Source: Anthoceros angustus
Taxonomy: Eukaryota; Streptophyta; Anthocerotopsida; Anthocerotales; Anthocerotaceae
Assembly (NCBI GenBank): GCA_010909165.1
Contig: VJWM01000068.1
Location: 1,054,001-1,118,000, forward strand
DNA: 64,000 nt
Direction: 5' to 3'
Part shown: in pieces, positions 11,590 through 22,842 of the stretch
How the letters are laid out: every line of letters starts with the position of its first letter
How positions within the stretch are numbered: the stretch's first letter is position 1
Translations under genes and position numbers: made by a program
Notes under the pieces: generated by a model
What the model saw: only the letters and a program-made list of their open reading frames with translations
Told to the model about the DNA's origin: nothing
Databases searched by the model: none

Positions 11590-11798
11590 TGTTGAAGACC
11601 CGGCTGACCAGCTTGAACAGTTCACACCACTCATCGAACAGACACACCCAACCATCATCCCTGCTCAACCGTCGCACCTCCTCACTCACCTGCACCTACA
11701 CATGCTCACAAGACTTAGCATACATGAGAACAATAGTAACGATGAGATGAAATCTGACTGATCTGTAACAAAGAAAACTACTGTCGTACCTTTGTGCA
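11590..11798 (+). mobile_element. Copia 5' LTR, first copy
   Basis: The LTR starts with 'TGTTGAAGACC' and ends in '...TGCA', about 209 bp. It matches 14222-14418 and the truncated LTR at 21217-21317. A few bases downstream lies the primer-binding site 'TGGTATCAGAGCAC' (11807-11820). That sequence is complementary to the 3' end of initiator tRNA-Met, as in most plant Ty1/copia elements. The LTR is short for the family. Confidence 0.85.
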
Positions 11799-12183
11799 TT
11801 TCCTTATGGTATCAGAGCACCAGGATCAGACATGCCACTGAAAGGGTCACCTCATGGCTCGTGGCAGGGGAGCCCGTCCGTGGGCAAGTCCGGCCCATGA
11901 GGAACACCGATCTCCCCAACCACCTTATTCCCCTCACGGTGCTCTACGCTGCAAATGTAGACCCGTGAAGAGAATCGAACAAGTAGCCACAAATCGAAGA
12001 CAGAGCAAACCCCCTACCTTCGACAACCCGTGCCGAGGAAGCTCTACCATTGAAAATAAGGTCCATGTTGAGACCCGCTGCGCGCAACTTCCTTGGCATC
12101 ATTTTGAGACGTGAAGGACCTCCTCCAGCGTGTGAGGTCCCAATCCCCAATCCATCACCGCCATCGTCGAGTAAACCCTAACC

Positions 12184-12523
12184 ATGTCCACTTCGGAGGA
12201 GCCGGAGGCGCGGTGGAGGCGCATTGCAGGCAGCACCGGTGGTGAGGCCGCAAACCCTATCGCCCCACACTATGCTAACCTCCGCATAGAAATAAAGGAA
12301 AAGGATAGATTCACGGGTGTAGACTACAATGTCTGGGCTACCCGGATGCAAGGACATCTTGAAGACGCAGACCTATGGACAATAGTCAATGGGTCGGTGC
12401 CCTGCCCTGCAAATGGAACCCCAAACTATGATCAGTGGATAAAATCCGACAGAAGAGCCCGCAATCTGCTAATTGCGGGCCTCGACAAAGACATGGTTCA
12501 CCACACCTTCGGTGCCTCAACGC
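12184..12523 (+). pseudogene. Copia gag, 5' part, broken by duplication junction
   Basis: The frame opens at ATG 12184 and reads copia gag: 'ANLRIEIKEKDRFTGVDY', 'WATRMQGHLEDADLW', 'SDRRARNLLIAGLDKD', 'VHHTFGAST'. At 12524 gag stops abruptly and continues into the middle of the foldback element (matching 3949 onward). It is therefore truncated at a rearrangement junction. The next ~1.7 kb repeats the foldback arm, TFIIF-alpha fragment and segment U, and then a second LTR and gag begin. Confidence 0.85.
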
Positions 12524-12806
12524 ATTTAGAGCGTTATAACTTATTCTCGATCGTCATGTGCTTACATTATATTGATAGAATACGAAGTCTCGATACCTAT
12601 TTCATACCCATTTAATTTCTTTTTCCTTTTATATTTTTTCAAAATAAAAAAATCTCATTAAGGAGGTGAAACTAAGATGAATGTACCTTTCAAAAGGTCC
12701 CAATTACCATTTAGGAAAAGTTCCATTTTTATTAAAAACTAAAGGGAGTAGGATCGGAGGTCCCATTTTGAGATGAATCCCATTTATAGAGTTCCCAATT
12801 AGAGCG
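12524..12806. mobile_element. Foldback element, truncated copy 4 (right end only)
   Basis: Only the last ~280 bp of the right arm remain, starting at 'tttagagcgttataactt' and ending at 'cccaattagag'. The break point lies inside the copia gag sequence on the left, so this copy arrived by duplication of the block, not by transposition of a whole element. Confidence 0.75.
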
Positions 12807-13221
12807 TAGACAAACGCCTCACAACCAGCCTCTCTCAAAGCAGTTTGAAACAACCAGCAAACCTTTCCTTTGTACTACACCATGTAAGCCTTTGTTTAGG
12901 ATGGAGCATCCTCCTTGTGTCACGGAAAATGTCATCTTCCTACATGCTTCGCAAAGTAGACCTAAATGATGCAATTTGTGGTGTTCCATGAGAGCACATC
13001 CTCTTGAGGAATGCTCTAAAACATCGTAGAAAGCATGCTAAATGCCTCTAAGCAATGTGTGACTTTTAGAGCACTTGATACCGAAATTTTGGTGGCAAGA
13101 AACATGAGCGGGCCGAACAATGAAGATCCTGTTGTTGCAAAAATTGCTGGCCCTTGTCCTAATAAGCGAACCAAGCTGGAATCACATTTTAGTAGTTTTT
13201 TCCATAGCAGTAGCAGTTCTT

Positions 13222-13390
13222 ACATTTGGTTGTTTTGGAACTCTTGCTACCACCTCTCGGTTGTTGAACTTCCTTTGAATAGTTTTCTTTGTTGCATGTT
13301 TTCAGGGGGTCTAGAGACGGAGAATTGGAATGTCGCCTGTACATTGCCGCCCAAAAAAGTCGGTGTTAAAGAAGAGGTCACAAGAAAACT
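13222..13390 (+). pseudogene. TFIIF-alpha fragment, copy 4
   Basis: Fourth copy of the intron and exon-7 start. Here the exon reads 'GLETENWNVACTLPPKK' after a two-base loss, so it differs from the other three and is out of frame. Confidence 0.8.
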
Positions 13391-13454
13391 TCCTCGGCCG
13401 CCATCCCCGTGCCCGTGCCACTCAAGCGCCCGAATGGCTGGGATGGTGGAAACC

Positions 13455-14060
13455 TCTGTGACGGGAAGGGAGCCAGCGGACCAAACCGCCGTGGTGCTAA
13501 TATACAGTGACTATCCTTACAAGACATATGGATCGAATGGGAATGTGAGTTTCTGGTCATGCCATCGCCACCACGGATGCAGCTTTCCCGAGATAAAGTA
13601 GCCCCTCTTATTCGGCACTTAGTAATTCCCTTGTTCATGAATCTCCAGAATCGAAAGCGGCCCGAGACTCGGTACTAATGATTTCAAACACCCAAGCCCC
13701 AAGACTCGGTGGGTGTACTCGGAGTCAAGGCACGCTTCTGAATCTGCGACTTCTTGCCGCTGGGCTTATCCAACCCTCACCTGCGTGCCATCGGTTGATC
13801 GGCTTGAGGCTGCTTCCGAATCTGGAAAGAAGCTTCCGCAAGCGATCAAATTCGGCTTCAAGGCATGCTTCTTGAATCAACGAAGCTTGATTCACCGCCT
13901 GCTGCGATCCGGGGGCCTGCCACTTTGGATTGAACGAATTAAACACCACTAGCGGGATAATTCGAGACTTCACATTTCATACCCACATATAACCACATTG
14001 CTGTCGGCCAGATTGCCGAACCCCTTGCGAGCATCCTCATGCTCCGCAGGGAGCATCAAA
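13455..14060. repeat. Unidentified repeated segment U, copy 3
   Basis: This is the most diverged copy of the 8150-8745 segment, with many small indels (for example 13490-13560 and 13700-13760). It ends at the same 'gagcatcaaatggtacatc' boundary as copy 2 and leads into a second copy of the copia upstream flank and LTR. Confidence 0.55.
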
Positions 14061-14799
14061 TGGTACATCAATAAGATGATGACTAATCAAGCAATTATGA
14101 AGTCTACAAAATTCCACAACGTGGTGGTGCGGACCTTGGCAAGACTAATGCATCTCACGGTGGCAAATGATCAAAGCTACGATCAGGAGAGTCGAGGAGC
14201 CAACTCGAGGACTCGGGAGTTTGTTGAAGACCGGTGACCCGGCGAGCAGTTCACACCACTCATCGAGAGACACACCCAACCATCATCCCCGCTCAACGTG
14301 CACCTCCTCACCACCGCACCTACACATGCTCACAAGACTTAGCATACATGAGAACAATAGTAACGATGAGATGAAATCTGATCGATAACAGAATAAAACT
14401 CTTGTGCATTTTGTGCATTTCTTATGGTATCGAGCACGGGATCGGACATGCCACCGAAGGGTCACCTCATGGCTCGTGTGGGAGCCCGTCCGTGGGCAAG
14501 TCCGCCCATGAGGAACACCGATCTCCCTAACCACCTTATTCCCCTCACGGTGCTCTACGCTGCAAATGTAGACCCGTGAAGAGAATCGAACAAGTAGCCA
14601 CAAATCGAAGACAGAGCAAACCCCCTACCTTCGACAACCCGTGCTGAGGAAGCTCTACCAGATTGAAAATAAGGTCCATGTTGAGACCCGCCTGCTGCGC
14701 AACTTCCTTGGCATCATTTTGAGAGACGTGAAGGACCTCCTCCGCGTGTGAGGTCCCAATCCCCAATCCATCATCGCCAGTCGTGAGTAAACCCTAACC

Positions 14800-15700
14800 A
14801 TGTCCACTTCGAGGAGCCGCCGGAGGCGCTGGTGGTGGAGGCGCCTGTTGCAGTGCAAAGCACGCTGGTGGTGGCGCCGCCCATAAACCCTATCGCACAC
14901 TATGCTAACCTCCGCATAGAAATAAAGGAAAAGGATAGATTCACGGGTGTAGACTATACAATGGGCTACCGGATGCAAGGACATCTTGAAGACGCACCTA
15001 TGGACAATAGTCAATGGGTGGTGCCGCCCGCTCGCAAATGGAACCCCAAACTATGATCAGTGGATAAAATCCGACAGAAGAGCCCGCAATCTGCTAATTG
15101 CGGGCCTCGACAAAGACATGGTTCACCACACCTTCGGTGCCTCAACGGCACAAACCATCTGGGAACGCTTCAATCAAATGTTCGAAGCCACTGACGCCCA
15201 ACACTCCGCCACTGCCGTAAGGAACTTCCACAACCTTAAATATAAGGACGGGGAAAGTATTCAGGCACACCTTAGCACCTTCCGCACATTGAGAGCAAGA
15301 CTGGCCTCCTGCGGGACTACCCTAACAGAGGATCAGGCGGCCATAGCCCTCCGATGACCTCGTCAAGCCGGGCGACATTTGTGGCAACCCAGAACGGTCT
15401 CATGAAGCAGTCTGCACACGCGAAGAAGCTTAAGCTAGGAGAACTCATGACCCTCTCGGAGGTTATCGCTGCAATAATTGAGGAGGACTCGCTAGGGGTC
15501 CTCAAGAGTGTAGCCCCCGCAAGCTCTTCACCTCACGCTCTAACGAGATGCATACACTAAACAGAATTGGCAAAGCAGAAGGGAGGAAGGTTCTTCCCAA
15601 TCGCCCCGCCAACCCCGTCGTAAGGGGAACTGAATTGGTGAAGTCAGGGCACTATGAGCGAGAGTGCCGCAGCAAGCGTCTGAACCAATGAAACAAGGTT
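14800..15700 (+). pseudogene. Copia gag, second copy
   Basis: ATG is at 14800 but the frame is broken near the start and again near 14960 and 15355. Recognisable pieces are 'ANLRIEIKEKDRFTGVDY', 'TIWERFNQMFEATDAQ', 'SATAVRNFHNLKYKDGESI' and 'HLSTFRTLRARLASCGTTL', typical of the plant copia gag (UBN2) domain. A zinc-knuckle end 'KSGHYERECRSK' is visible near 15640-15680, but its first cysteines are missing. A stop follows at 'RLNQ'. Confidence 0.85.
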
Positions 15701-15861
15701 CCCCAAGTGCTCACCTTACACAGAGACCGCCAACAATTCTGATTACCACGCTGACCACCACCACCGAAGCCGCCTCCGGTACTTGACAACAGGCCACCAT
15801 GTCTCAAAGACTGTGATTGTTTTAGCACCTATCGAATCCTACATGGAGGAGGATCGACGGC

Positions 15862-16689
15862 GTGGTTGACAACAGTCTGTGGCAATTGGCGCCGCACGCT
15901 TTCTACAGGCGTAATCGAGGCACGATATCACTTTCAAATGTGCTCCATGTGCCAATGGTTAGCAAGAACCTGGTATCTGTGAGCACTCTAACGAATGACA
16001 AGCAGTACGAGATTCACTTCAAAGCTCAAAAATGCGAGATTTGTCCCTATGATAACCCCATTGATGTTACCTGCCACGGATCAAAGGAAGACAGGCTCTA
16101 TCTCTTGGAAGCCTCCTCTCTTCTAGGAACAGCTCATGATCACCTAGCTCGGACTTCGACAAAGGCAGAGATAACCAAGCTTTGGCACCTACGTCTAGGT
16201 CATCCCAGCTTGAGGCGCATGAAAGAAATGAAAGCTAGCCAGCTATATGCTGACCCCCTTCCGGAATTCAATGATTCTCTATTCTGTGAAGGCTGTCTGC
16301 TAGGAAAAAGTAAGGAAGTGCCATACCCACGTGCTTCCTCTCACCGTGCCACCGAGCTACATGAGCCGGTGCATATCGATCTTTGCAGACCCATGTCCAC
16401 ACACTCGTTTGGAGGAGCTTCTTACTTTATGCCTATCATTGACGACAAGTCTCGTATGATTCACACTTACTTCCTTCGGCTGAAGAGTGAAGCCTTTACC
16501 AAGTTCAAGGAGTTCCGCGCAATGGCTGAACTTCAGACCGGCTACAAGCTCAAGCATTTACGCTCGAATGGAGGAGGTGAATTCCTCTCTGGTGAGTTTA
16601 ACTCCTACCTTACAGAACGAGGCATCACTCGACAAGTCACCGTCCCCTATGCTCACACGCAAAACGGTGTGGCCGAGAACAGCAACTGA
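15862..16689 (+). pseudogene. Copia protease end, GAG-pre-integrase and integrase core
   Basis: This 275-codon open frame contains 'NVLHVPMVSKNLVSVS' (protease-integrase linker), the GAG-pre-integrase zinc motif 'LWHLRLGHPSLRRM ... CEGCLLGK', and an integrase core starting at 'HIDLCRPMSTHSFG'. The second catalytic aspartate, normally in 'DNGGEF', reads NGGGEF here, so the D,D,E triad is broken. The frame ends with TGA right after 'QNGVAENSN'. A single C-to-T change of an Arg codon would explain that stop, which is typical of methylated-CpG decay. The downstream integrase sequence continues in another frame (16702-16947). Confidence 0.88.
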
Positions 16690-16699
16690 AGGCTCCAGG

Positions 16700-18740
16700 A
16701 GATGGCCAGGGCCATGCTCTCACATGCCACTCTGTCACGTGGTTACTGGGCTGAGGCTGTCTCTACCGCAACACACTTGCTAAACCGACTGCCTACCTCT
16801 GCTCTTCCGACACAGACCCCCTTTGAGGCTTGGACTGGACACAGGCCCTCTCTCTCCCATCTTCGGATTTTCGGGGCTGATGCTTATTCATGGATTCCCA
16901 AGGAGAAAACGCCATCAGCTCCACGATTCCAAGACTGGAAAATTTGACGCCGAGCACGTGTCGATATTCGCTTGATACATTGATGGCGTGAAAGGATACA
17001 AACTTGTCCACCCAACTTCACATCAAATCACCATTTCTCGGAGCGTCTATGTTCGCGAGCACCTTGATGCTCCAGGAAACAGCGGGAGCATTATTGGCTC
17101 CTATCCCGACCTCGACGACCCCGTTCGCAATGAGGAGGAGAATATGGTTGAGCTCTCTGAAATTGAGCTCTCTGCAATTGAGCCTCCGCCGGTGCACCAA
17201 GCTGCCCAGGTTCCCCATGCTGTGCAGCCACCAGTGCACCAACCTGCTGCTCAAATTGGTCCATTCCTCCTCCGGGTCGATTCGTGAGTCAAGCCCGATT
17301 TCCCAAGCCGCCGCACCCGAGTAATTAATCCTGCTCCCGCTAGAGTAAATCCACCAGCTGCCATACTTGAGAGGCGCCAATCCATAAGAGCTCGCCAAGT
17401 CTCACCTTATCTTGGCGACTACCATGTGCGGTCTGCCCACAACCTTCTCAAGCAGAGCATCCCATTGTCCTTGATATGGAGAATCCGCCTGCAGAAACAA
17501 GTACTGAGACCGGCACTACTCCGGCCACCCTCATGGCGAGGGCAATGCTTGCTGCAACTCATGTTCTGGAACCAGCAACTCTCGAAGAAGCACTTGCATC
17601 AACTGACAAGGAAGGTTGGATGAAGGCAGTCCAGCAAGAATATGACTCCCTGATTCAATTGAAGACCTGGGTGCTCACCCCACTCCCTCCCGGTCGCAAA
17701 GCAATTAAATGTAAGTGAACATTCAAACGTAAGTTGAAGTCCGACGGACTTCAACTATGGTCCGACGGAATCAAAGCAAGGCTTGTGGTCAAGGGCTGAC
17801 CAAAGGCCCGGCCTTGACTACGGAGATAACATCTACACCTGCAGATCGCTCAATCGATTAGGTTCCTCCTGGCTATCGCGGCTTAGTACGACCTTGATGT
17901 GCATCGACTTGACATTTCAACCTTCCTTTATGCCACACTAAAGGAGGAAATTTACATGGAGCAGCCACGGATGTATGTGGATTCAAGAGACCTACTTGGT
18001 CCAAGTCTCTCAAGGGCCTATCTGACCTTAAGCAATCACCAGCTGAATTTTATGCTACGATTGATGGCCACCTCATTCAATTTGGCTTTGTCAAGACCTT
18101 AGCAGATCAGAACCTATACTTGCTGCGAAGGGGAGACAAATTCCTGGCGCTAGCCCTATATGTTGATGACTGCATCATGTTTACCAATGATCCACGAAAG
18201 CTACTTGTAGACGTAAAGGAGATGCTTGCTGCCAAGTTTAAAATGAGAGATCTTGGACCCCTGGAATTCTGCCTTGGTGTGCAGATTCGACGGGATAGAG
18301 AAGCCGGCACGTTGACTCTCCTTCAGTCCAAGTACGTTCTCGAAATTCTGGACAAGTTCAAGCTATCATATGCTCGTCCTGCTCCGACTCCGCTTCCAAC
18401 TGGAGTGAAGCTCAGAGCTGACGAGTGCCCCACTACCGAAGTCGAAAAAGAGGACATGGTCAAGGTGCCATACTTGAGTGCCGTTGGTAGCCTCATTTAC
18501 CTCCATGGTTGGACACGTTACGACATCTCCTATGCCGCTTCCACTGTTGCACAATTTATGTCTAACCCTGGCAGGGCACACTGGATGTGCGTAAAGAGGA
18601 TCTACCGGTACCTGAAGGGCACCACTCACTCTGGAATCGTTTACAAGAGATCCACCGATGGCAAGTTCAACTTTGAGGGTCGGATGCGACCGGCATCACC
18701 CACGATGCCCGACAAAGTGTTGTGACCTATGTTTTACTCC
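16700..18740 (+). pseudogene. Copia pol copy A (integrase end, reverse transcriptase)
   Basis: Pieces in several frames: integrase tail 'GYWAEAVSTATHLLNRLP' and 'FEAWTGHRPSLSHLRIFGA' (16702-16947), linker, then reverse transcriptase from about 17600 ('EGWMKAVQQEYDSLIQLKTW'). The 5' part of the reverse transcriptase is damaged (17795-18060), while its 3' part is clean. The clean part (18120-18725) contains 'LALYVDDCIMFTND' with the YVDD active site, and 'FKMRDLGPLEFCLGVQI'. The RNase H start breaks off at about 18740, where the sequence returns to integrase. Confidence 0.85.
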
Positions 18741-18756
18741 TGGCTTACGTAATCCA

Positions 18757-21190
18757 GGCATCACTGACAAGTCACCGCCCCTATGCTCACACGCAAAACG
18801 GTGGCGAGACAAGAATCAAGGCTCCAGGAGATGGCCAGGCCATGCTCTCACATGCCACTCCACGTGGTTACGGGCCGAGGTTGTCTCTACCGCAACACTT
18901 GCTAAACCGACCGCCTCCCTCTTCCGGCACACTTTGAGGCTTGGACGACAGTGCCCTCTCTCCCATCTTCGGATTTTTGGGGCTGATGCTTATTCATGGA
19001 TTCCCAAGGAGAAACGCCATCAGCTCCACGATTCCAAGACTGGAAAATTTGACGCCCGAGCACAGAAGCTGATATTCGTCAGATACATTGATGGCGTGAA
19101 AGGATACAAACTTGTCCACCCAACTTCACATCAAATCACCATTTCTCGGAGCGTCTATGTTCGCGAGCACCTTGATGCTCCAGGAAACAGCGGGAGCATT
19201 ATTGGCTCCTATCCCGACCTCGACGACCCGCAAATGAGGAGGAGAATATGGTTGAGCTCAATTGAGCTCTCGAATTGAGCCTCGCCTGCAAGCCGGGTTC
19301 CCCATCGGCATGCACCAGCACCAACTGCTGCTCAAATTGGTCCATTCCTCCTCCCCGCCGATTGTGTCAAGCCCGATTTCCCAAGCCTGCACCGGAGTAA
19401 TTAATCCCCGCTAGAGTAAATCCACCAGTGCCATACTTGAGAGGCGCCAATCCATAAGAGCTCGCCAGTCTCACCTTATCTTGGCGACTACCATGTGCCC
19501 TATCTGCTCCAAAGAACCTTCTCCGCCAGACACGGCTCCCATTGTCCTTGATATGGAGAATCCGCAGAACAATCTGAGACCGCACTACTCCGCCACCCTC
19601 ATGGCGAGGCAATGCCCGCAACTCATGTTCGAACCAAAGAACTCCTCAAGAAGCACTTGCATCAACTGACAAGGAAGGTTGGATGAAGGCAGTCCAGCAA
19701 GAATATGACTCCCTGATTCAATTGAAGACCTGGGTGCTCACCCCACTCCCTCCCGGTCGCAAAGCAATTAAATGTAAGTGAACATTCAAACGTAAGTTGA
19801 AGTCCGACGGACTTCAACTATGGTCCGACGGAATCAAAGCAAGGCTTGTGGTCAAGGGCTACAGCCAAAGGCCTGGCCTTGACTACGGAGATAACATCTA
19901 CACCCCTGTGGTGACTGCTCAATCAGTTAGGTTCCTCCTGGCTATCGCGGCTGAGTACGACCTTGATGTGCATCAGCTTGACATTTCAACAGCCTTCCTT
20001 TATGCCACACTAAAGGAGGAAATTTACATGGAGCAGCCACAGATGTATGTGGATTCCAAGAGACCTACTTGGGTCTGCAAGCTGCTCAAGGGCCTATACG
20101 GCCTTAAGCAATCACCAGCTGAATTTTATGCGCTGATTGATGGCCACCTCATTCAATTTGGCTTTGTCAAGACCTTAGCAGATCAGAACCTATACTTGCT
20201 GCGAAGGGGAGACAAATTCCTGGCGCTAGCCCTATATGTTGATGACTGCATCATGTTTACCAATGATCCACGAAAGCTACTTGTAGACGTAAAGGAGATG
20301 CTTGCCAAGTTTAAAATGAGAGATCTTGGACCAGAATTACGCCTTGTGTGGATTCGATTTGACAGAGCCGCACGTTGACTCTCACCCAAGCACGTTCTCG
20401 AAATTCGGACAAGTTCAAGCTATCATATGCTGCCCCGCCCGACTCCGCCCAGAGTGAAGCTCGAGCCGAGAGTGCCCCACAATCAAGTCGAAAAGAGGAC
20501 ATGGTCAAGGTGCCATACTTGAGTGCCGTTGGTAGCCTCATTTACCTCCATGGTTGGACACGTTCGACATCTCCTATGCCGCTTCTTTGGTACAATTTAT
20601 GTCTAACACAGCGTGGCACTGCGGATGTGCGTAAAGAGGATCTACCGGTACCTGAAGGGCACCACTCACTCTGGAATCGTTTACAAGAGATCCACCGATG
20701 GCAAGTTCAACTTTGAGGGCTGGGCAGATGCGGACTGGGCATCCGACCCTGATGCCCGACAAAGTGTTGCAGCCTATGTTTTTACTCTCGGTGGCTCAGC
20801 AGTCTCATGGTCAAGCAAGAAGCTTGCTACATCTCATTGTCTAGTGCAGAGAGTGGGTATGGAGCATTGTCAAAGGCAGGAAGAGAGGTCATTCATTGTA
20901 GATAGATCCTTAAGGATCTCGGCTATGATCAGTCCGACCCTACCATCCTACACTGTGATAACACAGCTGCGATATCTTTGACGGTGGATTCCATGCTAGA
21001 ACCAAGCATATAGAAGTAGCCTATCACTTCATCAGGCAGTTGGTAGCCAAGAGCATTGTAAAAGTGGTCTATGTCCCCACAGAGTCCAACCTCGCAGACA
21101 TGCTCACAAAGTCACTACCTAGGATCCGTCATGAATCACTTACAACATCCCTAGGACTGGTGGACACTGCAAGGAAGGAACATTCGTGAG
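18757..21190 (+). pseudogene. Copia pol copy B (integrase end, reverse transcriptase, RNase H)
   Basis: This repeats the sequence from the integrase 'QNG' region onward. Its integrase tail and linker (18830-19660) are heavily eroded by short deletions. The reverse transcriptase start is clean (19797-20330): 'ARLVVKGYSQRPGLDYG', 'HQLDISTAFLYATLKEEIY', 'LLKGLYGLKQSPAEFYAL', and YVDD at 20235-20246. Erosion returns at 20330-20510. RNase H ('GWADADWASDPDARQS', 20718 onward; 'ESNLADMLTKSLP', about 21087) is frameshifted near 20850 and 20990. It lacks a continuous reading frame. Confidence 0.85.
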
Positions 21191-21216
21191 ATGAGATGGT
21201 TTGAACTGAGCGGGAG

Positions 21217-21317
21217 TGTTGAAGACCCAGCTGACCAGCTTGAACAGTTCACACCACTCATCGAACAGACACACCCGACCATCATCCCTGCTCAACCGTC
21301 GCACCTCCTCACTCACC
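21217..21317 (+). mobile_element. Copia 3' LTR, truncated
   Basis: It starts with 'TGTTGAAGACCCAGCTGACC' after a purine-rich 'gagcgggag' and matches the first ~100 bp of the 11590 LTR. It then ends at 'actcacc', where unrelated DNA begins. The second half of the LTR is lost, so no target-site duplication can be read. Confidence 0.85.
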
Positions 21318-21417
21318 ATAATCTTGCCAAAGTTCCGAAACCTGCCTCTAAAGATGCTGTTGAACTTGTTTGGTTAAGTCTTCGACAAACATGCCCAAAC
21401 TGAGATTGTTCCCCACT

Positions 21418-21467
21418 TAGGATGTTGTAAATGGTAGGATGTTGTAAATGGTAGGATGTTGTAAATG
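21418..21467. repeat. 17-bp minisatellite, three units
   Basis: 'TAGGATGTTGTAAATGG' is repeated three times head to tail (21418-21434, 21435-21451, 21452-21467), the last unit ending one base short. It lies just outside the truncated copia LTR. Confidence 0.9.
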
Positions 21468-21612
21468 TTTGCTCACGTAAATGTCATTGGAGTACAGCCA
21501 CAAAAATTTGCTCAACAGATAAATATGGAGTGTATTCACAAACGGCCAATCCAGCAAGTACATGGACCGTGCTAAATGTGCACGAAGTTGATGCTTTTTA
21601 GCCAAATGGAAA

Positions 21613-22842
21613 ATAAATTGCAAATAAACATGCTCTACAATTTTTTGTTTTTTTATGATAACCATCCTTAAATTAAAGCACACAAATAAACAGCGCAAAA
21701 GAAAGCACAAGTAGAATCCTAGTTATATATAGTAACTAAGTCAGTCTTTTCAAAGAGCCCGCTCTGCTGGTAATTAATAATTTCCTAGGATCGAGTTAAA
21801 AAATTAAAATCATAACAAAAAATAAAATCCTTGAAGAGTTCTCCGGTTGATCATTATCAGTCAGTGCACATTTGGTCTTGCAATTGCACGTCTTATCAAT
21901 TTGCTGGTCACTCTTTTATGTTATTACGGGCACTGAACAGAGAGACTTTATGGAGAAAGAAAAGAGATGAAAAAAAACACCATATGCACCAAAAAAACAA
22001 AGGGTCAACCCAACAAAGGGCACAGGGCAAGAGGAACTAACTCCCGTGAATCGCTTTTCTCAAAACTACCTTATCGCCCTAACAATCTCGTGATAGGGAA
22101 TAAAAGGCCTACCTACCACCGCCGTTGCGGGCACCCTCTTTTCTATTGGTGACTCCTCGGACAGAATGGTTGGTTTCTCACTTATGACCCTTTGCAGAAC
22201 AAGAAACCTGTTCACATCGGTCACAACTCCACCCTTATGGGTATTGCTAAAGGCATAATATAAATCCAGATACAGGGAGTTCCTGCCTATGTAAAAAGAT
22301 GTCCTACATAGGAAAGGGAGGTGGACATAGGACCTGTCTGTGCTCCTCTATTCTTTCCAAGTCTACTCTTTCTAGTCTCCTCCTCGTCTTCATCCTCCTC
22401 CCTCTGCCTGACCCGCCAGTGTCGTCATCGTCTTCCCTTCCTCCTGGACGTACCCCTGCAGATCCTCAATGCTCTCCACGTCATTTAATGCTGCAGCACC
22501 TGCACTGGAAGCCTTCGGTAGCCAGGGCTGATTGCCATCTGGTGTTTTCCGTGGGTGATGAGCACCTCCAGCTTCTTCAAGTGTAAGCTGTTGTGATGAG
22601 CACCTTCTGGAAGTTACTTGACAACATGGCCCACAGCATACTTATCGAAAACAAAGGGTCAACCCAACAAAGGGCACAGGGCAAGAGAGTGGTCTCAAGC
22701 AGCTGGCCTGGAGTTCTTTGGGATTACCTCAATATGTCTTCCCTCGTTGCACAAACACGTAGTACGTAGCCTGGTCTCCTCCTCGTCTTCATCCTCCTCC
22801 AGCCGGCCCTGGAAGGACTACTGACCAACGTTATCCGCCAGC
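21613..22842. repeat. 1.23 kb tandem duplication, unit 1
   Basis: Unit 1 (21613-22842) and unit 2 (22843-24048) are head-to-tail copies. Both begin at 'ataaattgc', and the same 9-mer stands at the end of unit 2, so the breakpoints share microhomology. Each unit contains an AT-rich part with no genes and then a TFIIF-alpha fragment. Unit 2 lacks short pieces that are present in unit 1 (for example 'tcgtcttcatcctcc' near 22785). Confidence 0.85.
22338..22842 (-). pseudogene. TFIIF-alpha fragment (exons 4 and 3), copy in unit 1
   Basis: The sequence follows 33740-34280 of the intact gene in the same orientation: most of exon 4 (the 'RNRRKTADGYQRW' region, decayed), the intron, and part of exon 3. 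Introns are retained, so it was copied from DNA. Deletions and substitutions destroy the frame in several places. Confidence 0.85.

Larger units (their letters stand above)
14222..21317 (+). mobile_element. Ty1/copia retrotransposon, internally duplicated and defective
   Basis: The order is LTR (14222-14418), primer-binding site at 14425, gag, protease/GAG-pre-integrase, integrase, reverse transcriptase and RNase H, then a polypurine-like 'gagcgggag' and a 3' LTR truncated to ~100 bp (21217-21317). Integrase before reverse transcriptase defines the copia type. About 2.1 kb of pol is present twice: integrase to early RNase H at 16622-18740, and again at 18757-20790. The joint lies inside the RNase H 'DARQSV' region. 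Both pol copies carry stops and indels, so the element is not autonomous. The two copies are damaged in different places. Confidence 0.88.
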
